Assembly: GCA_963824985.1 (NCBI GenBank)
Contig: CAWGRQ010000042.1
Location: 10,392 to 74,391 of the forward strand
DNA from: JAFNAG01 sp963824985
GTDB lineage: Bacteria > Acidobacteriota > UBA6911
Direction: 5' to 3'
DNA length: 64,000 nt
The translations under genes were made by a program, and so were the position numbers. This document shows positions 9,773 to 19,150 of this stretch, in pieces. A model generated the notes under the pieces. It was not told the origin of the DNA. It did not search any database and worked only from the letters and a program-made list of their open reading frames with translations. Position 1 is the first letter of the stretch. Each line of letters begins with the position of its first letter.

Positions 9773-11071
9773 TCAATCCTCGAGACTTCGCTGGTTCGTT
9801 TCCTTCATGGGCAGCATGAGGGCAAGCCCGATAATCCCATACACCATGACGTAAAAGGCCGGCGCCAGCGGTTGCCCCAGGCGATCGATCAGCCATGTGG
9901 AAACAAATGGGGCCGATCCGCCTGCCAGGGCGAGCGTGATGCTATACGCAAAGCTCATCGAGGTCACCCGGGTGCGCAGAGGGAAGATCTCGACCACCAT
10001 CGCGCCTTGAAGGCCCAAGGCCATGCCCAGAGGGATTGCCATGAAGATCTGGCCGTATGCGAATTGGGCGAGCGAGCCGAAGAGCATCAGCTTGACTGCA
10101 ATGTACAGGAGCGACATCGTGACGACGGTCAAGATCAGCATCAGCTTGCGCCGGCCCACGTGATCGGACAGCCATCCACCAAGCGGTTTCGCCATCAGCA
10201 CGAGTACGAGAACCAGCGTGTTTACCAACTGGAAGGCTTCACCTCCTTCCAGGATCACGCTCCTGCGACGTTCCACAGCAAATGTGAAGGTCAGGTAGTA
10301 GGCGGCGTTCGTCAACCCTACGATGCCGAACGTTTGAATGATTGGGATCCAATCGGCCTTCAAGGATGGAAACAACGGCGGCCGTGCAGCCGCCGCCTTG
10401 AGACCTGCTTCCGTTTCGGAGATTCCACGCCGCAGGAAATAGCCGGCGACGCAAAACAGCACGCTGCCCACAAACGGGATCCGCCAGCCCCACGCCGCCA
10501 CGTCGGCGGCCCCAAGCCAGGAATTCACGAGCCATGCGGAACCGGAGCCGAGGATGAATCCCAGCGTGGTTCCGGCAGCCGTGGAACTGCTGATCAGGCC
10601 CCGCATCCTGGGCGACGATTTCTCCGTGGTATAGACCATCGACCCGGTAAATTCTCCGCCGAGGGAGAAGCCCTGGATCAACCGCATGAGCACCAGCAGG
10701 AGGGGCGCGGCGACGCCAATCTGCGCATAGGTGGGGAGTAAGCCCAGAAGCAAGGTGGCCCCGCCCATGAGCGCGATGGATAGAGTCAGCAGGGCACGTC
10801 GTCCGATCCGGTCCCCTACCAGTCCCAGGACGAGTCCGCCGAAGGGACGCGCCAGAAATCCGATCCCGAACACGGCGAAGGTATTCAGTTGCTGGGCAAC
10901 ATGATCCGATTGCGGGAAAAACTGCTGCCCGATATCACTGGCAAAATAGCCGAATACGGCAAAATCAAACCACTCGAGCACATTCCCGATCAGGCCCGCC
11001 AGTGCGGTGCGAAGTGCGGATTGCCGTGCGATCGGTGGTTCAACCGGAGCTGTTTTGGAAATTTCGGCCAT
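9773..11071 (-). CDS. MFS transporter, metabolite:H+ symporter (MHS, ProP-like)
   Basis: 432 residues, 12 predicted membrane segments. The MHS signature is clear: N-terminal LEWFDFAVFGYFAS, then GFLARPFGGLVLGLVGDRIGRR between TM2 and TM3, and a second half with PLGGWLSDHVGRRKLM. MHS members import compatible solutes or carboxylates (proline, betaine, ketoglutarate, citrate) with protons. The substrate is undetermined. The first about 40 codons and the upstream region are duplicated at 32.9-33.1 kb, where the rest of the gene is missing. The downstream SSS gene starts 75 bases after its stop. Confidence 0.92.
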   Translation of the reverse strand: MAEISKTAPVEPPIARQSALRTALAGLIGNVLEWFDFAVFGYFASDIGQQFFPQSDHVAQQLNTFAVFGIGFLARPFGGLVLGLVGDRIGRRALLTLSIALMGGATLLLGLLPTYAQIGVAAPLLLVLMRLIQGFSLGGEFTGSMVYTTEKSSPRMRGLISSSTAAGTTLGFILGSGSAWLVNSWLGAADVAAWGWRIPFVGSVLFCVAGYFLRRGISETEAGLKAAAARPPLFPSLKADWIPIIQTFGIVGLTNAAYYLTFTFAVERRRSVILEGGEAFQLVNTLVLVLVLMAKPLGGWLSDHVGRRKLMLILTVVTMSLLYIAVKLMLFGSLAQFAYGQIFMAIPLGMALGLQGAMVVEIFPLRTRVTSMSFAYSITLALAGGSAPFVSTWLIDRLGQPLAPAFYVMVYGIIGLALMLPMKETNQRSLED

Positions 11072-11170
11072 TCAGTGCACCCCCTGGAAAATAACGCGCA
11101 TTGTAGCCCAGGAGGCGAGCGATCAACTACACAAAACGAGGACATACCGGAATGGGGATGCCAGCGCATC
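10942..11170. repeat. Direct repeat copy A (5' end of MHS transporter gene and leader)
   Basis: 229 bases covering the first codons of the MHS transporter and about 100 bases upstream. The same stretch recurs in the same orientation at 32892-33120, with about 15 differences counted by eye (about 93% identity) and no gaps. The similarity ends abruptly at CCAGCGCATC on the leader side and near CAAAATAGC inside the gene. Confidence 0.9.
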
Positions 11171-11474
11171 ATCTCGAAAATGATAAACTCGTTCTTGACC
11201 CGTCTGAAGCTTCACACTTTAGAATTACTCCCGGATGCTTTTCATTGCCTTATCCATAAATTGGTTTACCATCGGCATCACGGTCATGACTCGATGCTGC
11301 TAACGGGATCGTCAACCTACCCGAACCATGGATCGAATGCGGAGAGGATCCGACTATGTCATCCAATGGCAAGCCCTCATCTCACCGCTCCTCCGGCATC
11401 AGAACTCATCCGATCTCTGCTCAGGCCTTGTTTTCATGCCCGGGCTTGCGATCAGCGACTCGTCCCGTGCCGCT

Positions 11475-11566
11475 CCCGGGACCGCGGGCGTCCCGCCCGC
11501 ATCGTAGGCACGACATAAGGCCTTGAATATCAGCGGCTTGGCGGGCGGGACGCCCGCGTTCCCGGG
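11475..11566. repeat. Long-stem inverted repeat
   Basis: Two 26-base arms (11475-11500 and 11541-11566) beginning CCCGGGACCGCGGGCG are reverse complements with one mismatch, separated by 40 bases. The stem is long and GC-rich and is not followed by a T-run, so it looks like a repetitive palindromic element (REP- or MITE-like) rather than a terminator. A smaller hairpin of related style is at 62098-62154. Confidence 0.8.
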
Positions 11567-11718
11567 CGCTCGCAGACCAACCTCGTCCGGCGGCAAAATC
11601 AACCGTTGAACAGCCTCCAAAGCCCGCCAGCACTTTAAGCGGATGGCTTCCCAGAAGGATCCCCGACCTGCAAGACAACTATATCTAACATGATTTCAAT
11701 GATATACGGGACCAATGA

Positions 11719-11751
11719 TTGACAAAAACCTGCGCCGGTGCCATTTATTAT
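11719..11751 (+). promoter_or_regulatory. Candidate sigma70-type promoter for the SPFH gene
   Basis: A perfect TTGACA at 11719-11724 is followed by an AT-rich TTTATTAT at 11744-11751. Spacing to the best -10 match is 19-21 bases, longer than ideal. It lies about 270 bases upstream of the SPFH start in otherwise GC-rich DNA with no gene between. Confidence 0.35.
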
Positions 11752-12022
11752 GGTGTATTCGCGTCGCCAAAGTTGCTGCCCATTCCCGGGAAGCAACGCG
11801 GGGAAACCAAATTCCTCGAAGCATTCGAGGACGGGGCGCACGGGGGCGGGTAACCGTCACCGGGGTCACTTCCTGGACCCAGCCCGTCAGCTAACCTCGC
11901 CGGCATTGGGAAGGGCGGTCCTCTAGGTCCGAAAAACCCAAGATCTCCCGACAGTTAAACTTGTTCGGCCCAGGATGCCGGAAGTGCATTCCTGTGCCTG
12001 AACCTTTGGTAAGAAGGTGCAC

Positions 12023-13981
12023 ATGTTCGTCCCATGGTCTTTGGAGTTGATCGTAACGGTTGCAGTACTTGTTCTTGCGGTCGTTGTGGCGTTGGTTTCA
12101 GTGCGGAAAATCGGCCCTACGGAAGTCGGCCTCGTGGTCAAGCGGTTCTCCGCCCGAAGACTCTGCGATGACAATCCGATTGCGTTGCTCGGTGAAGCCG
12201 GATACCAGGCGGACCTGCTCATGCCCGGCTTGCGCTGGAAGTTATGGCCTCTGTACCGCGTGGAAAAATTCCCGTGGGTCCAGGTACCTGCCGGCGAAGT
12301 CGGAGTCGTAATCGCACAAGCGGGGGATCCGCTGCCGATCGGCGCCAAATCGGCAGTCTATAAAAAGGAATTCGGAGATTTCTCGAATCTCAGGAGCTTT
12401 CTCGCCAACGGCGGGCAGAAAGGCGTGCAGCGACCAGTCCTGAGTCCCGGTACGCTCGTGCCGACTCATCCGGTGGGATTTCTGGTGATCACCAAGGAGA
12501 AGGTCTATGGCCTGCCCGTTTCCCCCGAGCTCCGTCACAAAGCCGGGGCGAAATTGACGCCGGAATTATTCGGCCTGAGGCCTGAACAACTCGAACTGGT
12601 TCGAATAGCGCCGCAACCACGCGGCTCGGGCCAGGGAGTTGTCGATATGATCGGCCTTGTGACCACGTTCGAAGGAGACCCGCTTCCTTCCGGAGCCATC
12701 GCCGGCCGTCTTGGCGAATTCTCCGACGTCGAGCAAATGGAAAAGACCGGGGTAGACGACGCCCCGATGATCGAGAGGTTGCTTGGCAACAAGAACTCGC
12801 TGCACAACAATTACCAGGACTTCCAGGCGTTCCTGGAGAGTGGCGGCAGAATCGGTCTCCAGCATGATCCGCTGCTGTACGGCGCTTTTGCTCTCAACCC
12901 TTTCCTGGTAAGCGTGGAACTCGTGCCGATGCTTGTGGTCAAGCAGGGAGAGGTCGCGGTCATCAAGGCGTATGTAGGCCTTGTGACCCAGGACACCTCG
13001 GGCGCCGAATTCAAGTTCGGCTCGCTGGTAAGAGCCGGACACCGCGGCATCTGGCAGGAAGCGTTGCGTACGGGGAAGTACCCGATCAATCCCCGCTGCT
13101 ATGAAGCGGAAATCGTACCGACGGCGATCCTCACACTCAACTGGGCGGACGCCGTCTCACAGGCGCACAACCTGGATTCCCAGTTAAAGCAGATACGAGC
13201 GAAGAGCGAGGAGGGCTTCGTTTTCGACATCGATCTCCAGGTCCAGATTCACGTACCGGATACCAAGGCACCGAAAGTGATCTCGATGGTAGGAACGATG
13301 AGGAACCTCGTCAACGAGGTTCTCCAGGCTGCCGTCGGCAATCACTTCCGTGACAAGCTGCAGAGCATGCCGGCGATCCGGTTCATTGAAACTCGAAAGG
13401 AAGTGCAGGTGCAAGCCTTCGAGCATATCAGGACGGAGCTCGAGCAATACCAGGTGGAGACGCGTGGCGTCTATATCCAGGATGTCATCCTTCCCGTGGA
13501 TCTGGTCAATGTCCTGACGGAACGCGAGATCGCCAACCAGGAGATCGAGACCTTCAAGCGGCAGCGCGAGGCGCAGGACCAGAGGATCGACATGGAACAA
13601 GCTCGCGGCACCGCAGATATGCAGTCCCAGCTGGCCAAATCGGCGGTAGGGGTGCAGATCGAAAAGAATAATGCGAGCGCCCGCATAGCGCAGGCGGAAG
13701 GCGAATCCGTGTTCATCCGCGAGACCGGCGCGGCCCGCGGCGCGGAAGTCGAGGCGGTCGGTCTTGCGAGGGCGAAAGGGTACGAGTCGCAGGTGAGAGC
13801 CCTGGGGCCTGCCTCCACAGCGCTCGTCAATGCGCTTAACGCCTTGGCCGAAAGCAAGGTGAGGTTTGTGCCCGAAGTCCTGGTGAGCGGAGGAACCGGT
13901 TCGGGTGCGCTGGAGGCTCTGGCCGGAGTGCTCACCCGCTACTTCCACGAACCGGGAGTGGGGAATACCCAGGCCAATTAG
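12023..13981 (+). CDS. SPFH/flotillin-like membrane protein
   Basis: 652 residues from the ATG at 12023, which has AAGG at good spacing; a GTG two codons earlier is possible. One N-terminal membrane segment (about 6-27) is followed by a long SPFH/band-7 region. The C-terminus is a charged, Ala/Glu/Gln-rich coiled coil (TEREIANQEIETFKRQREAQ onward), as in flotillins. Such proteins form ring-like oligomers that organise membrane microdomains. It appears monocistronic, with a candidate promoter upstream and a strong terminator 30 bases after the stop. It is longer than usual flotillins (about 500). Confidence 0.85.
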   Translation: MFVPWSLELIVTVAVLVLAVVVALVSVRKIGPTEVGLVVKRFSARRLCDDNPIALLGEAGYQADLLMPGLRWKLWPLYRVEKFPWVQVPAGEVGVVIAQAGDPLPIGAKSAVYKKEFGDFSNLRSFLANGGQKGVQRPVLSPGTLVPTHPVGFLVITKEKVYGLPVSPELRHKAGAKLTPELFGLRPEQLELVRIAPQPRGSGQGVVDMIGLVTTFEGDPLPSGAIAGRLGEFSDVEQMEKTGVDDAPMIERLLGNKNSLHNNYQDFQAFLESGGRIGLQHDPLLYGAFALNPFLVSVELVPMLVVKQGEVAVIKAYVGLVTQDTSGAEFKFGSLVRAGHRGIWQEALRTGKYPINPRCYEAEIVPTAILTLNWADAVSQAHNLDSQLKQIRAKSEEGFVFDIDLQVQIHVPDTKAPKVISMVGTMRNLVNEVLQAAVGNHFRDKLQSMPAIRFIETRKEVQVQAFEHIRTELEQYQVETRGVYIQDVILPVDLVNVLTEREIANQEIETFKRQREAQDQRIDMEQARGTADMQSQLAKSAVGVQIEKNNASARIAQAEGESVFIRETGAARGAEVEAVGLARAKGYESQVRALGPASTALVNALNALAESKVRFVPEVLVSGGTGSGALEALAGVLTRYFHEPGVGNTQAN

Positions 13982-14009
13982 CAGCTGGTTCCTTGAGAGG
14001 TAACGGTAG

Positions 14010-14048
14010 AGCGGGGGCGCGCTGATACGCGCTCCCGCTTCTTTCTAC
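14010..14048 (+). terminator. Intrinsic terminator after the SPFH gene
   Basis: A 12-base stem (AGCGGGGGCGCG paired with CGCGCTCCCGCT, one G-T pair) with a 6-base loop is followed by TTCTTTCT, about 28 bases after the SPFH stop. The geometry is that of a Rho-independent terminator on the plus strand. Confidence 0.75.
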
Positions 14049-14190
14049 GGCTAGGCCCGGGCCAGCAGTTTTCCCAATTCGGCGGCCTTGGCCATCAATT
14101 CGCTGTAGAATTGGGACACCCATTTTGTTGTGATTATTTCCTGGCACTTTCCATGGGTTCGCCAGGGCTGGTTGCCTGGCTGTTCATGAT

Positions 14191-14235
14191 CCCAGGGCTC
14201 ACGCCCTGGGCTTTGCTGCTCCGCCCCTTCGGGGC
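14191..14235. repeat. Double-hairpin repeat, copy 1
   Basis: Hairpin one is CCCAGGGC-TCAC-GCCCTGGG (14191-14210). After exactly 12 bases comes hairpin two, GCCCC-TTC-GGGGC (14223-14235). The same layout, loops and spacing occur at 23745-23789 with compensating changes in both stems. It lies in the 355-base gap between the SPFH gene and the next minus-strand gene. A short minus-strand frame running through it was judged not to be a gene. Confidence 0.8.
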
Positions 14236-14337
14236 TCACATATTTGATCTGGCGGCATTGCCAAGCGATTACGGCCAATCCTGATAAAGCGCCATTCGGG
14301 ACAAGCACCCAAACTCGAAAAAATAGTGTGGCTGCAA

Positions 14338-15192
14338 CTATTGCGTGAGATACACAAGAAGAGGCTCTTTTTGCTCGACCGGAAAATCCAGCGTCAGAAG
14401 AAGCCCTGCGAACGACATGAGATACGCGTTTTCCCGCCCGTAGCTCGCCATGTATTCGGCAGGCACATCAAAGTTGAAAAAAACGGAATCAATCCAAGGT
14501 CGTTTCAAATATCCTTCGAACTCGGACAAAGGGGGGACATTGCGTACGAATGGAAGTCTGGGAAGAGCTTGCCGTCTCATGTTCCTCGATAGATAAATCC
14601 TGGTGGAGCCTTGGGCGTAAGAAGGACGAAACGCGTCCAACGGCTGGGGTGCTGCCAGGCTAGTGAGAATGGAGACGGAAGCGACGGGACTTACTGAAGT
14701 GTCGTAGGGGCGCATCACACAAGGCGGATTGGAGCTTGCGACACTGCGGGAAGAGACCAGCTTGTTTCCCGGAGTCAATGTGATCGGAGGGTACACGCGC
14801 AAGCTCGGGTCGTACCGGCTGGCCTGAATGCGGCTGTCGAATCCGCTGCGTTGAACATTGGGCCGGACATTCAACATGGTTCCATGTAGCCCGTTGGCCG
14901 GTGTCGGGAGAGGTTGAATATCGACGATTGTGATCGTGCCCACCACGTAATAATCGCCGTTCACAAACTGGCCTACGCGAGTGGGCGCGGCAAAGGTCCA
15001 GGTGATGCCGTCCTTGGTAATACTGCTCATCAAGGGAAGCTCTTCGAGGGTGGGAGTGGGCGGGGGATTGCCGGTCGTAAAGACCGGGACCTGGGCCAGT
15101 GCAACCGATGCGTACATGCCCCAGATGATTGGCAGCAGCGCTCCGAGCCCCGGTCTTCCCGGCCCTGATGCAAGTCGGGATTTGATGAACAT
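14338..15192 (-). CDS. Hypothetical secreted protein, possibly C-terminally truncated
   Basis: 284 residues from the ATG at 15192 (start MFIKSRLASG); the upstream GGGCGGGTG is only a weak ribosome site. There is a signal peptide-like segment ending near VALAQ, then a Pro/Thr-rich stretch and a beta-rich region (GITWTFAAPTRVGQFVNGDY). No catalytic motif was recognised. The last residues LLVYLTQ end abruptly at TAG, just where the double-hairpin repeat region begins downstream, so the original 3' end may be lost. Function unknown. Confidence 0.6.
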   Translation of the reverse strand: MFIKSRLASGPGRPGLGALLPIIWGMYASVALAQVPVFTTGNPPPTPTLEELPLMSSITKDGITWTFAAPTRVGQFVNGDYYVVGTITIVDIQPLPTPANGLHGTMLNVRPNVQRSGFDSRIQASRYDPSLRVYPPITLTPGNKLVSSRSVASSNPPCVMRPYDTSVSPVASVSILTSLAAPQPLDAFRPSYAQGSTRIYLSRNMRRQALPRLPFVRNVPPLSEFEGYLKRPWIDSVFFNFDVPAEYMASYGRENAYLMSFAGLLLTLDFPVEQKEPLLVYLTQ

Positions 15193-15973
15193 GCGGCACC
15201 CGCCCAAATGGAGCAGACTTACCTGTCCTGCTGCGCGTGCTCCTGCTGCACAGCCGGCAGATTCTCTTTCATTTCATTATCCCTTTAGCACCGTGCCTGC
15301 CGATGTGCGACATGTCACAAACGCAAACCTCTGAAGAATCTCGGCGACAGGCGGCTCGACCTCAAAAATGCCACTGTTTAGCCGGATCAAAAACTGAACC
15401 ACGAATCTCAAAGACCTCCTGGAGCTCGATATCCATCGAAGGGCCGTGCGGTGTGGTTACAACTCCACCGTTGCGCGGTCTGATTTCAAGGGTGATCAGT
15501 CTATAAGCCCCAGGCAGTTCGGCCCGACGATCCGGAACGTCCTCAGTGCATGATTGGAAAGGCGGAGGAAAAAACACCGCTCCATTTCCATTTTTTGGCC
15601 CCTTTTTCAGCGTTCAAGCCGGCTTTCCGTGTAGGACCCGGAGTGAAAAGAACCTCGTGGAGGGGGCCGGCCTCGGGCGGTGCCACGATGCGGGCAGCGT
15701 TTCTCTTCTTCCGGGCCGGATTGACGGCATCTTCATTGGCAGGTATATTGTTTTTATTTGCCGGCGACGGAAGTTGATGCCGCCGGACTCTCAATTCCAT
15801 GGTCGCCCTGAGAGGTGGTTTAATCATCAATAGGGAGTTGACCGCCTATGCGCATCCCGGGCCGTCAAACAGCAGCGGCAGCAGATCGAAGGAGAACGGC
15901 CGGTCTTCGCCGGGATCTTCCCGGCGGGAGTCTGCAGTCGGGGGGTCTCACAGCGGAGGAGAGGGACACCGGC
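15193..15973. other. Intergenic region between divergent genes
   Basis: About 780 bases separate the hypothetical secreted gene (minus) from the DUF1800 gene (plus). Overlapping short frames exist on both strands at 15362-15830, none with a good ribosome site or recognisable family. A minus-strand frame at 15362-15577 has a plausible protein-like composition (a stretch around LPGAYRLITLEIRPR), but support is too weak to call it a gene. Confidence 0.4.
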
Positions 15974-17608
15974 ATGTCGGATCCAATGACACTCCCGGGA
16001 GGCACGACACCGTGGCAGGCTTCGCGCCCCGTCACGGGGCTGGAACCCTATCAGGGACCCTGGAATCGCAAGACCGCGGGACATCTCCTGCGGCGCATGA
16101 TGATCGGGCCCACGGCGAAGGAAATCTCTGAAGCAGCCTCGAGTTCCCTCGATCTCCTGCTCCCCGAGCTGATTCAGGAACTTGCCGCACCACCGGCACC
16201 CATCGATCCCGCCACCGGGCAGACGTGGATCGGCAGCGTATTCGACACGAGTCTGGACTCCAGATACCAGGGCTATCTCAAGGCATGGTGGTTGGGTTTG
16301 ATGGTGACCCAGGGGATCTCGATCCTCGAAAAGATGGTCCTGTTCTGGCACAACCACTACGTTTCCGAGTACTCGACCGTGCTGGACTCGCGCTATATGT
16401 ACCGGCAGAATGCCCTCTTCCGCGGGTATGCCCTAGGCAATATCAAGGAGCTGGTCAAGGCGGTCACGCTCGATCCCGCCATGCTCATCTACTTGAATGG
16501 CTACCGGAACCGCGGCGACGGCAGCAACACACCCGACGAAAACTACGCGCGCGAGCTTCAGGAATTGTTCACCATCGGCAAGGGCCCCCAGATCGGCCCC
16601 GGGGATTACACAAACTACACCGAGCAGGATGTCAGGGCCGCCGCCCACGTCCTGACAGGTTGGCGCACAAACGGATACCGGAGCACGACCAGCACGGCGA
16701 TCGACCCCTACTTCGACGCCCTTCGCCATGATCCCAGGGATAAGCAGTTTTCCGCAACCTACCAGGGGACGCGCATCACCGGGGGCAGCGACGGCGCCCG
16801 CGAATTGAACGACCTGGTCGAAATGATATTCCGTCAACAGGAGACGGCCAGGTTTCTTTGCCGCAAGCTGTACCGCTGGTTCGTTTACTACGACATCGAC
16901 GCCGCGGCCGAACAGAACGTGATCGAACCTCTCGCCGATGTCATGCGCAGCTACAATTATGAAATCAAACCCGTGCTCACGACGCTGTTCCGCAGTGCCC
17001 ATTTTTTTGACGAGGGCAACATCGGCTGCCTGATCAAAAATCCGGTGGATCTGACCGCCGGCGCTTTGCGCGGCCTGGAAGCTTCCCTGCCTTCCCCGGC
17101 ATCCCAGACCGTCGCCTACTATGCCTTGATGGCTTCCCTGGGTACCACGGCAGGAAACATCCAGATGGCGCTGATGGGCGCTCCGAACGTAGCCGGGTGG
17201 CCAGCGTACTATCAAAGCCCGGATTTCCACCGGCTCTGGATCAATACCCTGACCCTGCCGGCAAGATGGGCATTCACCGATTCACTGGTGAGCGGCATAC
17301 GGGCAGGCGGCACGACCACCGCCCTTGACCTGCTCTCCATGGCGAATCGCACCTCGGCTCCCGCGGATCCCCGGGTGCTGGTCGGGGAAATCGCCGATGC
17401 GATGTTTGCGATCGAGCTGACCGCGAATCAGAAGGATTACCTGGTGGCCAGTGTGCTGATTCCAGGGCTCCCGGACTATGAGTGGACCGTTTACTGGAGC
17501 CAGTTTATCGGGGATCCGAACAATACTCAGAAACGCAATGCGGTTGTCACCCGGCTGAACGCACTCATGAAGTTCATGATGAGAATGGCTGAATTTCAAC
17601 TTTCCTAG
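15974..17608 (+). CDS. DUF1800 family protein
   Basis: 544 residues from the ATG at 15974, which has GGAGGAGAGGG 9 bases upstream; the open frame extends further 5' without a better start. Typical DUF1800 features are AGHLLRRMMIGPT near the N-terminus, LFWHNHYVSE, NTPDENYARELQELFTIG and the C-terminal APNVAGWP motif. No obvious signal peptide is seen from this start. The family has no known activity but is almost always encoded next to a DUF1501 protein, as here (21 bases downstream). Such pairs are abundant in Acidobacteria and Planctomycetes. Confidence 0.92.
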   Translation: MSDPMTLPGGTTPWQASRPVTGLEPYQGPWNRKTAGHLLRRMMIGPTAKEISEAASSSLDLLLPELIQELAAPPAPIDPATGQTWIGSVFDTSLDSRYQGYLKAWWLGLMVTQGISILEKMVLFWHNHYVSEYSTVLDSRYMYRQNALFRGYALGNIKELVKAVTLDPAMLIYLNGYRNRGDGSNTPDENYARELQELFTIGKGPQIGPGDYTNYTEQDVRAAAHVLTGWRTNGYRSTTSTAIDPYFDALRHDPRDKQFSATYQGTRITGGSDGARELNDLVEMIFRQQETARFLCRKLYRWFVYYDIDAAAEQNVIEPLADVMRSYNYEIKPVLTTLFRSAHFFDEGNIGCLIKNPVDLTAGALRGLEASLPSPASQTVAYYALMASLGTTAGNIQMALMGAPNVAGWPAYYQSPDFHRLWINTLTLPARWAFTDSLVSGIRAGGTTTALDLLSMANRTSAPADPRVLVGEIADAMFAIELTANQKDYLVASVLIPGLPDYEWTVYWSQFIGDPNNTQKRNAVVTRLNALMKFMMRMAEFQLS

Positions 17609-17629
17609 GCAACCCGGAGGAAGAAGGGA

Positions 17630-18979
17630 TTGCAGGTTTCGAGAAAGCGTATGAATAGAAGAGAGTTCGTCAAAAAGCTCGGCCCGCTAGGCGCTGTGCC
17701 CTTCTGCGTGAGCGGACTTGCGATAACCGGCTTCGATCGCTCGCCTCTGTTGGCCGCTCTGACGGGCCCGTCGGCGGCCCTGGACCGGGTGCTGGTTGTG
17801 GTGCAGCTGGTAGGCGGCAACGACGGGATCAATACCGTCATTCCCCTGGATCAGTACCCCGCCTACCTGAGCCTCCGCGCGAACATCGCCATCCCCGCCG
17901 ACCGCGCACTGCGGCTCACCGACGCCGCCGGCCTGCACCCGGCGATGACCGGGATGAAAACGCTGTATGACAATGGGAAACTCTGCCTGGTCCAGGGGGT
18001 TTCTTACCCTAATCCGAACTTTTCCCACTTCCGCGCCACGGACATCTGGCTGACGGCAGCCGATTACAACCAGGACCTCTCCAGCGGATGGCTGGGACGG
18101 TATCTGGCCTATGAGTTTGACGGTTACCCCAGCGGGTACCCGAATCCGCAGATGCCGGACCCGCCGGCGTTGCAGATCGGTTCCGTTGTTTCCCTGGGCT
18201 TTCAGGGGCCGAGCCAATCAACCGCGATCACAATTCAGGACCCGAATACTTTTTATCAGCTGGTCAGCGGGTCCAGCAGCGGCGGGCAGGACGAAACCCC
18301 GCCCACGACCGCGGGCCAGGAATTGGCGTACATCCGGCAGGTGGCGACACAGTCGACCGCATTTGCCGCCAGGGTCAAGGCGGCCGCCGACCGGGCCCAG
18401 AACCGATCCATCCTTTATCCGGCCGCCGGTCAGAACTCGCTGGCCGATCAGCTGAAGATTGTCGCACGCCTGATCGCGGGGGGGTTGCACACCAGGATCT
18501 ACATGGTGAACCTCGGAGGATTCGACACGCACTCGAACCAGGTGGCCGACGATACGACCACGGGGACCCACGCAAATCTTTTGGGCAAACTCGCCACGGC
18601 CGCGCGCGCTTTCGTGGACGACCTGGAACTCCTGGGGTGCGACCACCGGGTGATCGGAATGACCTTCTCGGAATTCGGCAGGCGGGCGGCATCGAATGCC
18701 AGCCTGGGCACGGATCATGGAACCGCTGAACCCGTGTTCCTGTTTGGAAGCATGGTCCGGCCGGGAATTATGGGGAATACCCCCAGCCTGTCCGATCTAT
18801 CCAACGGCAATCTGATGGCGCAGTTCGACTTTCGATCCGTGTACGCTTCGATTCTGGCCGTGTGGCTGGGTGTGGATCTCAACGAGTTGGATGCCGTGCT
18901 GTTGAGAAGTTTCCCGGTCCTCGATCTGATCCAGCCTCCGCGCGTACTTTCCCGGCGGCGGCCGGTGATTCGGGGCTGA
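17630..18979 (+). CDS. DUF1501 family protein, Tat signal
   Basis: 449 residues if the TTG at 17630 is used (GGAGGAAG just upstream); the ATG at 17651 gives MNRREFVKKLGPLG, a classic twin-arginine signal start, and may be the real one. The mature protein has DUF1501 features: LVVVQLVGGNDGINTVIP, the central GGFDTHSNQ and TFSEFGRR, and GTDHGTAEPVFLFG. These resemble alkaline phosphatase/sulfatase superfamily metal-site motifs, but activity is unproven. It forms a two-gene unit with DUF1800 and is probably exported folded through Tat. Confidence 0.92.
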   Translation: MQVSRKRMNRREFVKKLGPLGAVPFCVSGLAITGFDRSPLLAALTGPSAALDRVLVVVQLVGGNDGINTVIPLDQYPAYLSLRANIAIPADRALRLTDAAGLHPAMTGMKTLYDNGKLCLVQGVSYPNPNFSHFRATDIWLTAADYNQDLSSGWLGRYLAYEFDGYPSGYPNPQMPDPPALQIGSVVSLGFQGPSQSTAITIQDPNTFYQLVSGSSSGGQDETPPTTAGQELAYIRQVATQSTAFAARVKAAADRAQNRSILYPAAGQNSLADQLKIVARLIAGGLHTRIYMVNLGGFDTHSNQVADDTTTGTHANLLGKLATAARAFVDDLELLGCDHRVIGMTFSEFGRRAASNASLGTDHGTAEPVFLFGSMVRPGIMGNTPSLSDLSNGNLMAQFDFRSVYASILAVWLGVDLNELDAVLLRSFPVLDLIQPPRVLSRRRPVIRG

Positions 18980-19150
18980 AAGAGCCATTCAATGCGAAAG
19001 ATATTGGGAAAGACAGGGCCTCTTCAACCGGGCGACCCGGCAATCGCAAAAAAGGCCGACTGTCGGATCCTTATGGAGGTGAAATTGCCATTACGGCCTG
19101 GTTGGCCGGGATCATCCCGATGCGCGCCGGAAGCGCCGAGGAGATAGCTT

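Larger units (their letters stand above)
11171..12022. other. Intergenic region before the SPFH gene
   Basis: No convincing gene was found in these 850 bases. They hold the 92-base inverted repeat at 11475-11566 and a candidate promoter at 11719-11751 on the plus strand. Short frames across the inverted repeat encode low-complexity strings such as GTPAVPG that come from the palindrome itself, so they were not called. Confidence 0.6.

Noticed and set aside
12017..12022. GTG start two codons before the SPFH ATG
   Set aside because: The ATG at 12023 has better spacing to the AAGG site; both remain possible.
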